From the NCBI GenBank assembly GCA_044450785.1, contig JBIOJM010000171.1, positions 1-20,232 on the forward strand: a stretch of 20,232 nt of DNA. The letters are read 5' to 3'. Position numbers and translations under genes: made by a program. The DNA comes from JBIOJM01 sp044450785 (GTDB taxonomy: Bacteria; Planctomycetota; Planctomycetia; Isosphaerales; Isosphaeraceae). The number at the start of each line of letters is the position of its first letter. Position 1 is the first letter of the stretch. Positions 8,074 to 18,134 of the stretch are shown here, in pieces. The notes beneath the pieces were generated by a model that was not told where the DNA came from, searched no databases, and worked only from the letters and a program-made list of their open reading frames with translations.

Positions 8074-9016
8074 TCACCTCGCCCGAGGCCCTCGTGGCCA
8101 GCGCCCACCACGGGGCCTTGGCGATCGTCTCCTTGATGAAATGGGCACTGCCGTCGCCGATCAGGACGTTGGTCCCGCCGGGGTGAAAGCTGTTCGTGGT
8201 GTCGAACATCGAGTGGCCGAAGTCGGCGTCGCTGCACGAGCTCCAGATGTGCTTCCTCAACCCCGGCGCGGCGATGGCGTTGAACAGGGTGTAGCCCTGT
8301 GCCCCCTTGGCCCAGGTCTGGCCGTGCCCGTTGTAGAGCGTGGCCGCTCCGGCCTGAAAGGCCTGGTCGCAGGCCTGCAAGGAGTTCTGGACGCTGACCG
8401 GGTCGGTGGAGACGGAGAGCACGTGACCCGCGCTCGGAATGCCGCCGACGTTGATCACGCTGATTCCCGGCACGTACCATGATCCCGCCCTCCCGCACAA
8501 CGCCTCAGCGAACGCGATGGTGCTCGCCGTGCCGTCCCGGCACGAGGCGATGGTGTAGGGGATCAAGTACGCAAACAGCCCGTCGCTTCCCGGCGAAGGA
8601 GTGCCGGGTCCGGGGCCATCGAACGTCGTCGTGCCGATGCAGGCGTGGTAACTGTTGATGTTTGGATTGCCCGCGTTGGGGTCGGACGGGCAGAGGAAGG
8701 AAGCGATCTGCGTGGTCATCGCCGTTCTGTTGATCAGAAAACACATCGGCGGAGGACCGAGGGGCTGAGAAATCACCCCCCAGTTGAAGTTGATCGCGTT
8801 GTAGATCGGCATCTGGTCCATCATGCCGAGGATCAACGAATGGGCGCTCCAGCAGTTGGTCGGGTCAAAGTGGGAAGGGCTTGTATCCGGGTTGAGCGTC
8901 GATCCAGGTGGGAAGCAGTTATGGGCGGAGTGGTAGCTGTGCAAGAGCCGCAAAAAAGTAGGCGAATTGATAGGTATTGAAGAGCATGCCTCGGCCTCAT
9001 CCCTGGGACGTACCAT
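8054..9016 (-). CDS. DUF1559 protein lacking the prepilin-type leader
   Basis: The body matches the DUF1559 family, abundant in planctomycetes: LHSYHSAHNCFPPGS near the start, FLCPSDPNAGNPNINSYH in the middle, DGTASTIAFAE, then FHPGGTNVLIGDGSAHFIK and the terminal ALATRASGEVISADSF. Normal members begin with a type IV pilin-like leader (FTLIELLVVIAIIA...LLPAVQ) and EAARR..C.NNLKQIG. Here about 30 residues of degenerate sequence (EAEACSSIPINSPTFLRLL) stand in that place, and no leader is found upstream in any frame to about 9098. GGAGG lies 3 nt before the ATG at 9016, so translation is possible, but the product would lack its secretion signal. It is probably a 5'-truncated gene or pseudogene. 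Family function is unknown; a pilin- or surface-type role is inferred from the usual leader. Confidence 0.75.
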   Translation of the reverse strand: MVRPRDEAEACSSIPINSPTFLRLLHSYHSAHNCFPPGSTLNPDTSPSHFDPTNCWSAHSLILGMMDQMPIYNAINFNWGVISQPLGPPPMCFLINRTAMTTQIASFLCPSDPNAGNPNINSYHACIGTTTFDGPGPGTPSPGSDGLFAYLIPYTIASCRDGTASTIAFAEALCGRAGSWYVPGISVINVGGIPSAGHVLSVSTDPVSVQNSLQACDQAFQAGAATLYNGHGQTWAKGAQGYTLFNAIAAPGLRKHIWSSCSDADFGHSMFDTTNSFHPGGTNVLIGDGSAHFIKETIAKAPWWALATRASGEVISADSF

Positions 9017-9098
9017 CTTCCTCCGGTCTTCCTCCGTGCAGGATTATTATCGGCAATGATGTAAGTGTCTGGTGAAGTGCATTTTCCAGAATCGACGG

Positions 9099-9863
9099 CT
9101 ACGTCTTGACGCCCCGAGCGATCGCGCGCACGCAGTCGATCCGGATCGAACCATCCTCGAGCAATCGGTGATGGAAGCTCCGGATGACAGGGCCCGACAA
9201 GAGCCGTTCGCGCACAGCGGACTTGGTATCGCCGGGCGTCCCTCGATCGAACCATTCGTCGAAGTCGAGCGTGAACGATTCCTCGACCAGGCGGATGTCC
9301 TTCAAGCCGGCGCCGGCGAACAGGTCCACCAATTCACCGCCCGTAAGGTTTCGCGTGTGAGTGCGGTCGCGCGCGACCTCGAGGGCCGCATGATGATCCG
9401 CGCGCTCGCGGGATGGGTCCGTGAGATGGTCGTTCGCGACCAGGACCCCTCCCGGACGAAGCAGATCGAACTGGCGTGCGACGAACGCCGCGGGGTCAAC
9501 GACATGGTGCAGCACGTAACGCGACAGGGCGGCATCGAACGGACCGAGCGGATCGATCGTGGCGTCGAAGACCGATCCCTGAATGAACCTCGCACGGTCG
9601 CCATGACGCGCACACCGCTTTTGTGCTCGCTCGATCATCCCTCCGGAGAGGTCGACTCCCACGAGACGATACCCCGCTTCGAGCAAGGCCGCCCCCACGA
9701 GGCCCGGCCCGCAGCCGGCGTCGAGCACCAAGCCGCGCGGCGGCAAGCCGGCTTCGCGCACCAGCCGCTCGATGGCAGCCGGGTCGCTCTGGACCGGTGC
9801 TCGCTCAAACTTCGGCGCCTGTGAGTCGAACCCACGCGCAAGCTCTCGGTCGTGGTCGTTCAT
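9099..9863 (-). CDS. Class I SAM-dependent methyltransferase (UbiE/Methyltransf_11-like)
   Basis: From the ATG at 9863 the protein has 254 residues. An upstream GTG at 9902, 3 nt after the cupin stop codon, would add 13 residues; neither start has a convincing ribosome binding site. HDRELARGF is a likelier family-like beginning than the extension. Residues 44-57 (GLVLDAGCGPGLVG) are SAM motif I, LVGVDLSGGMIERAQKR gives the acidic ribose-binding residue, and FDAALSRYVLHHVVDP with LLRPGGVLVANDH are motifs II and III. This is the general small-molecule methyltransferase fold. The substrate cannot be predicted: the family includes quinone, lipid and tailoring methylases. It is the last gene of the leftward unit after the metallohydrolase and cupin genes. 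Confidence 0.85.
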   Translation of the reverse strand: MNDHDRELARGFDSQAPKFERAPVQSDPAAIERLVREAGLPPRGLVLDAGCGPGLVGAALLEAGYRLVGVDLSGGMIERAQKRCARHGDRARFIQGSVFDATIDPLGPFDAALSRYVLHHVVDPAAFVARQFDLLRPGGVLVANDHLTDPSRERADHHAALEVARDRTHTRNLTGGELVDLFAGAGLKDIRLVEESFTLDFDEWFDRGTPGDTKSAVRERLLSGPVIRSFHHRLLEDGSIRIDCVRAIARGVKT

Positions 9864-9905
9864 GCGTCTCGTGACGAAGGGAGGAACTTGATGGATCGTC
9901 ACACC

Positions 9906-10256
9906 TTACTCGACCTCATGCACATCGTCGAGGACGCCGCGAGGGATGCAGACGGTCAGCACCGTGAGCTTGCCGATCGCCTTGTGTCTGACACCCCTCG
10001 GCACGTAAACGACCACACCCTGGTGCACTTCGATCTCCTCGTCGTCGAGGATCATCGTGCCCTGGCCCTCGATGATGTAGTAAAACTCGTCCGTTGTCTT
10101 GTGATAGTGCAGCTTGGCGTCGTCGATCTCGACGTGGTGGACCTCAGCCGCGGCGCAATCCTTGGCCTCGATGAGCGTGCGGATCTGGCCACAGGTCTCG
10201 GCCCAAGGCTCGATGTCGGCTGGGTCGCGCCGCAGGAACTTGGTGGCGGTGGTCAT
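9906..10256 (-). CDS. Small single-domain cupin protein
   Basis: This 116-residue protein starts at ATG 10256, with AGGGAG 8 nt upstream; a longer open frame to 10463 overlaps the preceding gene and is rejected. It has both cupin motifs. Residues 50-65 (HYHKTTDEFYYIIEGQ) supply H50, H52 and E57, and YVPRGVRHKAIG supplies H91, together the usual 3-His/1-Glu metal site. Single-domain cupins bind or isomerise small molecules such as sugars, or act as dioxygenases; which applies here is not visible. It begins 16 nt after the metallohydrolase stop codon and ends just before the methyltransferase, so the three are probably co-transcribed. No signal peptide is seen, so it is cytoplasmic. Confidence 0.85.
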   Translation of the reverse strand: MTTATKFLRRDPADIEPWAETCGQIRTLIEAKDCAAAEVHHVEIDDAKLHYHKTTDEFYYIIEGQGTMILDDEEIEVHQGVVVYVPRGVRHKAIGKLTVLTVCIPRGVLDDVHEVE

Positions 10257-10272
10257 GGTTGGCTCTCCCTTG

Positions 10273-12573
10273 TCAATCGCCCTCGCTCTCCCCCAGGATC
10301 TTCTTGTAGGCGTTGCGGGCGACGTCGTATGCCTTCTTGGCGTCTTCCTTCTCGGCGGCGCGGATTGCCGGCTCCTTTTTCGACCAGCACTGATCGACCG
10401 ACCTGAGGCACCACTCGGCTGATTTCTTCGACGCCCGGATCGGCTTGCCGCCGACCGACACAAAGACCGGGTTTGTATGCGAGGAGGGGTAGATCCGCAG
10501 CGCGACCCAGCTCGATTTCTTGATCGGCACGTCGAACGAGACGCCCTGGATGCTGCCGTCGGCCGACACCTCGGTCTGGGCCACCGATTCGCCGTTGACG
10601 ACCACCTCGACCGGCACTTTTCGCGTGTCGCCGATGCGGGCGCGCTCGAGGTCCCAGTAGGGTTTCTGGTCGAGCGGTCGATCGTGGATCGCGCGGGCCT
10701 CGGCCGAGACGTTCGGCTCGAGGTGAGCGGCGACCTGGGCCGTCACCTTGACCGAGGCCGGCGCTTCGAGCTTCAGCTCGCTGCCGTGCTCGCCCACGCC
10801 CCGGTCGTTCACCTGAAAATCGATCAGATGGCTGTGGCCGTCGGAGACATAGGACCGGCCTTGCTTGATCCCTTCACACCATTTGTCGAAGTCGAGGTGG
10901 CCGTCGGCAAGCTTGACGTAAACCCGCCCCAGACCGACTCGCTCACCGTAAATGCAGGGAAAGTCGGTCTCGCCGCTGAGCCTGGCCCGGAACCCGCAAT
11001 TCAGCGTGTGATACCAGATGTTGAGCTCCCACGGAGCGGGCGTGTCGACGCTCGAGATGAAGTCGACCGCGTCGTGCACCACGTCGACGATGTATTCGTT
11101 GGCCCCGATGCCGTCGAAGGGAGGAATCTCGTCCGACGGCGGCTTGTCCGCGGCGATCTTCAGCCCCCACCCCGAATGAGAGAAACCGACGACCGCGCCC
11201 TGCGACTTCCCCCACTTGAGCACCGGCAGGTCCCAGCTCGGCCATTCCTCGATCCGGGTCGTGTTCGGATAGTCGTCTTCCTTCAGTCGCAACAAGCAGA
11301 GATGGCCGGCATACGACGAGGGGAACCCGGAGACCTCGACGTCATACCGCATCAAGTAGTCGGATGTCGAGAGCGGGTGAATTTTGCCGTTGAAGAACTG
11401 TTTCTGGGCATACCAGCAAGGTCCCCACGAGAGCACGCAGCCGACGTCCAGGTCCTCGCCCAGAATGTGGCGCCACATGTCCTCCGGTTTGACCCCTTCG
11501 GTCGGGCTTTCATAGTGCGCGCAGCCGGCCGCGTGGACGTGATGATCACCGGAGAACCAGTCCATCTTGGCCAGATTGATCCATCGCTTGAGCCGGAACG
11601 ACTCGCGATGCGTCCTGGATGCGGGGACCGTGATCGACCTCGACTGCACGAGGTATTCCGGTCCCCGGGTGAACTCGACCTGGTACGTGCCCGGAGGCAG
11701 CATCACCGTCTCGCCGCTCTGCCGATAGACCTGGGGATGGAAGAAGAAATCGGGCGCGAGGCGGCGGGCGGGCGAGGGGTAGACGCGCCCCAACCGGTCG
11801 CGAAAGATAAACGACCCCATCGTCGGCCGGCCGTCCTCATCACGAACATCGAAGATGAGCGCCACCGCGGGCTCGCAGGTGAAAAGGATGTCGACGTCGC
11901 TGCGGAACCCCAGGTCTTGGGTGCCCTGACCCACGTCGAAGCTGATCTTCGCCTCCCGTTTGCCCGCATCCCGGCTATGGATCTGCACGATCCGGTACTC
12001 GATGCTCAACCCCGAGAGTGCACGCTGGAGTGGACGATCCTGATACATGATCACATCGGCCCAGCGTTGGATGATCTCGGAGGGGCGGATCGATTTTTTC
12101 GGATCCGGCCGGCCGGTCGACCTTCGGTAGAGGGGAGCGGCATTGGGGCTTCCGGCGGCGAGCTCGGCCGTGACCCCCGCCTGGTTGTGGACCTTGACGA
12201 GGAAGACCGACCATCCGCTCTGAACCAGGCGAGGCGGGGCCGGACCTTGCGACGACTTGACCCGGCTCTCGGCGTTGATCTCGATCCCGACCAGGCAGTG
12301 CTTGTCCAGGACGTTCTGGATCGTTCGAATCGCGGACTCCGGCCCGGTCGAATCGAGCGCGGACTCGAGCCGGGCCTTCTCGTCCCGGGCAAGGGGCTGA
12401 CCCAGCATCTCGAGTGCATCGATCACGCGCTTCACCTGCGCGGAGAGGGGCTGAAACTCGACGTCGAGATAGACCGGAAGGTCCTCGGCGCGACTGGTGG
12501 AATGAGCCGCCCCCCAAAGCACGACGGCCCACGTGACATGTCTCAGCCGGAAAGATCGCAAGCTCGCTCGCAT
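10273..12573 (-). CDS. Secreted CehA/McbA-like metallohydrolase (PHP-related)
   Basis: This 766-residue protein starts at ATG 12573 with GAGG 8 nt upstream. The N-terminus (basic residues, then VTWAVVLWGAAHSTSRAED) looks like a Sec signal peptide cleaved near residue 29. The first ~330 residues are beta-rich, with a PPGTYQVEFTRGPEY segment resembling a carboxypeptidase-regulatory-like fold. The catalytic part starts at WFSGDHHVHAAG (D343, H345, H347), the PHP-type metal motif of CehA-like enzymes. VVGFSHSGWG (H466) and GANEYIVDVVHDAV continue the metal-binding region. The C-terminal ~200 residues are beta-rich, ending in a charged lysine- and glutamate-rich helix. CehA-type enzymes hydrolyse esters or phosphoesters, but the substrate here is unknown. 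It is probably periplasmic or extracellular. It heads the unit with the cupin and methyltransferase genes. Confidence 0.82.
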   Translation of the reverse strand: MRASLRSFRLRHVTWAVVLWGAAHSTSRAEDLPVYLDVEFQPLSAQVKRVIDALEMLGQPLARDEKARLESALDSTGPESAIRTIQNVLDKHCLVGIEINAESRVKSSQGPAPPRLVQSGWSVFLVKVHNQAGVTAELAAGSPNAAPLYRRSTGRPDPKKSIRPSEIIQRWADVIMYQDRPLQRALSGLSIEYRIVQIHSRDAGKREAKISFDVGQGTQDLGFRSDVDILFTCEPAVALIFDVRDEDGRPTMGSFIFRDRLGRVYPSPARRLAPDFFFHPQVYRQSGETVMLPPGTYQVEFTRGPEYLVQSRSITVPASRTHRESFRLKRWINLAKMDWFSGDHHVHAAGCAHYESPTEGVKPEDMWRHILGEDLDVGCVLSWGPCWYAQKQFFNGKIHPLSTSDYLMRYDVEVSGFPSSYAGHLCLLRLKEDDYPNTTRIEEWPSWDLPVLKWGKSQGAVVGFSHSGWGLKIAADKPPSDEIPPFDGIGANEYIVDVVHDAVDFISSVDTPAPWELNIWYHTLNCGFRARLSGETDFPCIYGERVGLGRVYVKLADGHLDFDKWCEGIKQGRSYVSDGHSHLIDFQVNDRGVGEHGSELKLEAPASVKVTAQVAAHLEPNVSAEARAIHDRPLDQKPYWDLERARIGDTRKVPVEVVVNGESVAQTEVSADGSIQGVSFDVPIKKSSWVALRIYPSSHTNPVFVSVGGKPIRASKKSAEWCLRSVDQCWSKKEPAIRAAEKEDAKKAYDVARNAYKKILGESEGD

Positions 12574-12595
12574 AGTCGGGACCTCTGGGAGAAAT

Positions 12596-12646
12596 AGTTG
12601 CCAGTTGCCAGTTGCCAGTTGGTAGTGGCTAGCGGCTAGTGGCTAG
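12596..12646 (-). repeat. Heptamer array, left arm (read on minus strand)
   Basis: On the plus strand AGTTGCC is repeated three times (12596-12616), followed by AGTTGG and by TAGTGGC, TAGCGGC, TAGTGGC and TAG. Read on the minus strand from 12646 it is a chain of 7-bp units in one register: CCACTAG, CCGCTAG, CCACTAC, CAACTGG three times and CAACTAT. It begins 22 bp upstream of the metallohydrolase ATG, so it would lie in that transcript's 5' leader or promoter. Confidence 0.85.
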
Positions 12647-12695
12647 AATAAGGCAGGAGAAAACACCCCAGAACATTCAGGCTTCGTTGCAACGA

Positions 12696-12779
12696 CCACT
12701 CTCCACTGTCCCCTGTCCCCTGTCCACTGTCCACTGTCAACTGACCAAGGACCAAGGACCAAGGACCACTGACCACGAT
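12696..12779 (+). repeat. Heptamer array, right arm
   Basis: Twelve 7-bp units run in an unbroken register: CCACTCT, CCACTGT, CCCCTGT twice, CCACTGT twice, CAACTGA, CCAAGGA three times, CCACTGA and CCACGAT. The consensus CCACTGt resembles the units of the left arm read on the opposite strand. The array ends 5 bp before the -35 element of the candidate promoter at 12785. Confidence 0.9.
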
Positions 12780-12784
12780 TCAGC

Positions 12785-12813
12785 TTGTCGGCCTGGCCTC
12801 CTTGAGGTATGGT
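12785..12813 (+). promoter_or_regulatory. Candidate sigma70-type promoter for the AsmA-like gene
   Basis: TTGTCG (12785-12790), a 17-nt spacer and TATGGT (12808-12813); each box matches the TTGACA/TATAAT consensus at 4 of 6. It lies directly after the right heptamer array and would give a 5' leader of about 88 nt. Confidence 0.35.
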
Positions 12814-12907
12814 CCGCACACGCCGCGCCCGTGCCCTTCGAATACGACCGAAGCCGACCAGTCAGAATCGGAAGTCTCGACTGAGACGATTGAGGGGAAG
12901 GATTCCC

Positions 12908-14194
12908 ATGACGTCCCGCCGAATTCAACGATTCGCGCTCATCCTTTGCGTTGTCCTTTGTATTCCTCCACTCCTCTGGCTCGGAATCGTCTTGATTGCG
13001 CCGACTGGTTGGGCCAAGGGGCATCTCGTCGCGGCCCTGGAAGCGCGCAGCGGGCGCCAGGTCCGCCTCGAAAGGCTGTCCGTGCGTTTGTTCGGCGGGA
13101 TTCGCCTGACGAACCTGGAGATCGGCTCACCGCAGAGTGTCGATGATCCCTGGCTCAAGACGGCCGACCTCCGTCTCGATGTCAGCTTGATGCAGCTCCT
13201 CCTGGGCAAGCTCGAGCCCACGAGCATGGCCTTCGATGGTGTCAACCTGCGCGTGCTCCGCCGCGCTGACGGAACCCTCGAGCTGGCGGATTTCCTCGAG
13301 CCGAGGCCCGAAAGCAGGAGCCCCTCGGACCGGGCACACCGCGGCCCCGCCCCCCTCGTCATCCAGATCCGGTCCGGCACCGTGACCTTGATCGACGAGC
13401 CCTCGAAAACCCGGCTTCACTTGCAGAATGTCGAAGGCGAGGCCGTCCGCGAAGGCCATCGTGCCATCATCCACCTGATGCGGGGAATGCTCAACGGCGG
13501 GCCCTTCCATGTTGACGGCCATCTCGACCGGACGGGCGACACTCCCCGTTTCGAAGGGCGGTTTCGCGCCGAAAACGTCGTTCTCGACGACGGCATGAGC
13601 CTGCTGCGCTACGCTGTCCCCGTCCTGGCCGGTGCGCCCCTGAACTTGAAAGGACGCCTGAACTCGGACCTTTACCTGCATGGGGAGGGCTCCACGTCGC
13701 GGGCCTTGCTGCGATCCCTGGCCGGCCACGGGGTGATCGCACTCGATCCCATCGACCTCGACGGAGCGCCCTTGGTCTCCGAGCTCTCGAAGATCGCCGA
13801 TCTGACTCGTCAAGGACGGACTGCTTCCATTCGTACCGATTTCGTGGTCCAAGATCAGCGGATCGCGACCGATCATCTGACCCTCGACATCGGCCGCGTC
13901 CCCATGACCTTGTCGGGATGGACCGACTTCGACGGCCGCATCGATTACCAGATCAATCTGCGTGGGCTCAACGAGCGTCTCCCCGACAAAGCCCGGCGCT
14001 TTCTCGGTGACTTGAACGTCAACCTCCAGTCCCTCCGAATGCTCACCCTGCAAGGAAGCGTCAACCAAATGGTCGTTCGATTGAACGGGATCGCGCTCGA
14101 TCGAGACCTGCTCCGCGGATCTGGAATCAAGCGGGAAGACCGTGAGAAGCTGCGAGTCATCGGGCGGAAACTCCTCGATGAGCTCGTCCGCTAA
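12908..14194 (+). CDS. AsmA-like envelope protein
   Basis: The start at ATG 12908 (428 residues) has AAGGA 5 nt upstream and is preferred to the open frame from 12809. Residues 5-30 form a single membrane helix (ALILCVVLCIPPLLWLGIVLI). Then GHLVAALEARSGRQVRLERLSV and LFGGIRLTNLEIG are the N-terminal AsmA/YhjG-like beta repeat. The rest is the alternating beta-strand pattern of AsmA-type proteins, with a C-terminal segment around GWTDFDGRIDYQINLRGLNERLP typical of the AsmA C-terminal region. AsmA-like proteins sit in the inner membrane with a large periplasmic part and help move lipids to, or assemble, the outer envelope. At 428 residues this is one of the shorter members. It may be transcribed alone, as the next gene has its own promoter. 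Confidence 0.78.
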   Translation: MTSRRIQRFALILCVVLCIPPLLWLGIVLIAPTGWAKGHLVAALEARSGRQVRLERLSVRLFGGIRLTNLEIGSPQSVDDPWLKTADLRLDVSLMQLLLGKLEPTSMAFDGVNLRVLRRADGTLELADFLEPRPESRSPSDRAHRGPAPLVIQIRSGTVTLIDEPSKTRLHLQNVEGEAVREGHRAIIHLMRGMLNGGPFHVDGHLDRTGDTPRFEGRFRAENVVLDDGMSLLRYAVPVLAGAPLNLKGRLNSDLYLHGEGSTSRALLRSLAGHGVIALDPIDLDGAPLVSELSKIADLTRQGRTASIRTDFVVQDQRIATDHLTLDIGRVPMTLSGWTDFDGRIDYQINLRGLNERLPDKARRFLGDLNVNLQSLRMLTLQGSVNQMVVRLNGIALDRDLLRGSGIKREDREKLRVIGRKLLDELVR

Positions 14195-14299
14195 ATTCAA
14201 CATCCAATCCACTCACGTTGACTCGCGAAAGCCGGTTAAATGGGCAAGATGCATGCGCCTTGGAAAGCCTCGTTGCATTCGGAGTAAACTCTCACCAGC

Positions 14300-14328
14300 T
14301 TGATTCATGTGACGGGGCGCTCTACAAT
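14300..14328 (+). promoter_or_regulatory. Strong sigma70-type promoter candidate
   Basis: TTGATT (14300-14305), a 17-nt spacer and TACAAT (14323-14328) match the TTGACA/TATAAT consensus at 4 and 5 of 6 positions. Transcription would begin near 14335, about 50 nt before the ATG at 14386. The surrounding gap 14195-14385 holds nothing else I recognise. Confidence 0.5.
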
Positions 14329-14385
14329 CCTCAACGGGCATCCACCATGGACGATCGGTGGCTCCTCCACGGGAAGGAAACGAGC

Positions 14386-14910
14386 ATGCCCAGGCGGTTT
14401 CGAATCATGGCCCTGTCGTTCTGGCCAGGACTGGCACAGATCTGGTCGGGCCAGGAAGTTCTGGGGTTGCTCCTGGGGTTGTTGTTCGCGTGGGCGCTCA
14501 ATCTTGCCATCGTTTCGCGGTGGATCTGGAACGAGGCTTTTGCGCCGGGTTGGTCCGATTTCCTGGCGATTCTTGCCGTTGTTTCGTGGTTTGCGAGTCT
14601 AGGTTACACCGTCTGGTGGGTTGGTCTTTGTCATCCGGAACGGCATCGCGGTGAGATCGAACGACTGTTTCGCGAGGCCCATGAAGCGTATTTACAAGGC
14701 CGCTGGACCGACGCCAAACGTCGGATCGAACGGATTTTGGCGTGGGACGAAGCGGACGCCGATGCCCTCATGCAACTTGGGACGTTGTACCAGCGAACGC
14801 AGCAGCCGGCTCTGGCTCGTCATACGTTCCACCAGTGTTTAGAATTAAAGGGTGGCGCGAAGTGGCGCTGGGAGATCGGGCGAGCAATGGCCCGGCTCGA
14901 CGGGAAGTGA
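14386..14910 (+). CDS. Small membrane protein with TPR-like tail
   Basis: The start at ATG 14386 (174 residues) has AAGGA 7 nt upstream. The open frame extends back to 14218, but the extra 56 residues look non-coding and contain the promoter candidate. Residues 8-37 (ALSFWPGLAQIWSGQEVLGLLLGLLFAWALNLA) and about 57-80 are hydrophobic, giving two or three membrane helices. GxxQIWxGQ resembles small planctomycete membrane proteins. From about residue 92 a soluble part carries one or two TPR-like helical pairs (EAHEAYLQGRWTDAKRRIE; DADALMQLGTLYQRTQQPALA). TPRs bind partner proteins, so a membrane-tethered scaffold is possible. I do not recognise a specific family. It precedes clpC by 97 bp. Confidence 0.72.
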   Translation: MPRRFRIMALSFWPGLAQIWSGQEVLGLLLGLLFAWALNLAIVSRWIWNEAFAPGWSDFLAILAVVSWFASLGYTVWWVGLCHPERHRGEIERLFREAHEAYLQGRWTDAKRRIERILAWDEADADALMQLGTLYQRTQQPALARHTFHQCLELKGGAKWRWEIGRAMARLDGK

Positions 14911-14913
14911 GGC

Positions 14914-14942
14914 TTGGGGGGCGTCGACCATCTTCGTAAAAT
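14914..14942 (+). promoter_or_regulatory. Candidate sigma70-type promoter for clpC
   Basis: TTGGGG (14914-14919), a 17-nt spacer and TAAAAT (14937-14942); the -10 matches consensus at 5 of 6, the -35 at 3 of 6. Transcription would begin near 14950, about 58 nt before the clpC ATG. No CIRCE-type inverted repeat or CtsR-type heptad repeat is visible in 14911-15007. Confidence 0.4.
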
Positions 14943-15007
14943 GGGTGTTGGAGCAGGAACAGGACCGGCGCCGCATGGGGATTATCGTCGGATCGGAGTA
15001 GACCCGT

Positions 15008-17545
<2,538 letters not shown>

Positions 17546-17547
17546 AC

Positions 17548-18105
17548 CTACTCGAAGAACCGACCCACTCGGACCCGGAAACCATCCAGTACTCCGGCAA
17601 GGGTGAATTCTTCCTCGGCTCCGAGCATCCTCGGCGCGTCATCGGCGCTGAAGACGTGGGCGATTCCCGGTCCGGGATCGAGCACGACGACGGTCAGCAC
17701 GCCGGCGCTCAAGTACTCCGTGATTTTCTCGTGGATGTCGCGCCAGCGATCGTTCGATGAGCGGACCTCGACCACCAGCTCGGGAACCTCGGGCCCGTAG
17801 CCACTGGCCAGGGGCCCCTTCGGCAACCGGCTAAAACTGTAGAACGCGACATCAGCCCCGCGCACCGTGTCGGGCCCGCGCTCGGTGATGACGCCCGAAT
17901 CATTGCTCATCACACGGCCGGCGTCGTGATCATCAGCAAAGTCGCCAAGGATCCGGCCTACCTTCAGGCAGACATAGCCATGCCTTCGATCCGGTACCGA
18001 CATGGCGACAACCCTCCCCCGGATTAACTCCTCGGGATAGCCCGGATCGGGCCGCTTGCCGAATTCCTCGGCCGTGATCAGCTTGGTCATCTCGGCGGTC
18101 GCCAT
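17548..18105 (-). CDS. Uma2-family (DUF820) putative restriction-like nuclease
   Basis: This 185-residue protein fits the Uma2/DUF820 family, a PD-(D/E)XK-type fold common and multi-copy in planctomycetes and cyanobacteria. ITAEEFGKRP starts the fold, ELIRGRVV is the entry motif, and DTVRGADVAFYS carries the candidate catalytic D85. ELVVEVRSSNDR (E113) and the downstream K127 in KITEYLSAGV complete the likely active-site set. The ATG at 18105 is preceded by a GGAGG-type ribosome binding site 6 nt away. No biochemical role is established for most members. It lies 29 bp after the MMPL transporter stop codon, so it may be read through from that gene. No partner methylase or specificity gene is near, so it is not a standard restriction system. 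Confidence 0.88.
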   Translation of the reverse strand: MATAEMTKLITAEEFGKRPDPGYPEELIRGRVVAMSVPDRRHGYVCLKVGRILGDFADDHDAGRVMSNDSGVITERGPDTVRGADVAFYSFSRLPKGPLASGYGPEVPELVVEVRSSNDRWRDIHEKITEYLSAGVLTVVVLDPGPGIAHVFSADDAPRMLGAEEEFTLAGVLDGFRVRVGRFFE

Positions 18106-18134
18106 CGCGCACCTCCCTCTCGGTTGGAACCTGA

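Larger units (their letters stand above)
12574..12907. other. Divergent intergenic region with heptamer arrays
   Basis: These 334 bp separate the leftward metallohydrolase and the rightward AsmA-like gene. They hold two heptamer arrays in opposite orientation (12596-12646 and 12696-12779), a 49-bp unique spacer between them, and a candidate promoter at 12785-12813. I see no RNA gene or ORF that is credible. Confidence 0.7.

Noticed and set aside
8833..9255. Missing leader of the DUF1559 protein in another frame
   Set aside because: This frame and the third minus frame were read through; neither contains a prepilin-type leader or NNLKQIG-like block.
10477..12597. Long open frame opposite the metallohydrolase gene
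   Set aside because: It is antisense to a gene with recognisable motifs and has no domain of its own; GC-rich codon use leaves such frames open.
12596..12779. CRISPR array
   Set aside because: Units are 7 bp, contiguous and without spacers; no cas genes are present.
14911..15007. CIRCE or CtsR operator in front of clpC
   Set aside because: No inverted repeat of the TTAGCACTC type and no direct heptad repeat was found.
17548..18105. Restriction-modification system built on the Uma2 gene
   Set aside because: No DNA methylase or specificity subunit lies nearby; the methyltransferases in the window have glycan or small-molecule type motifs.
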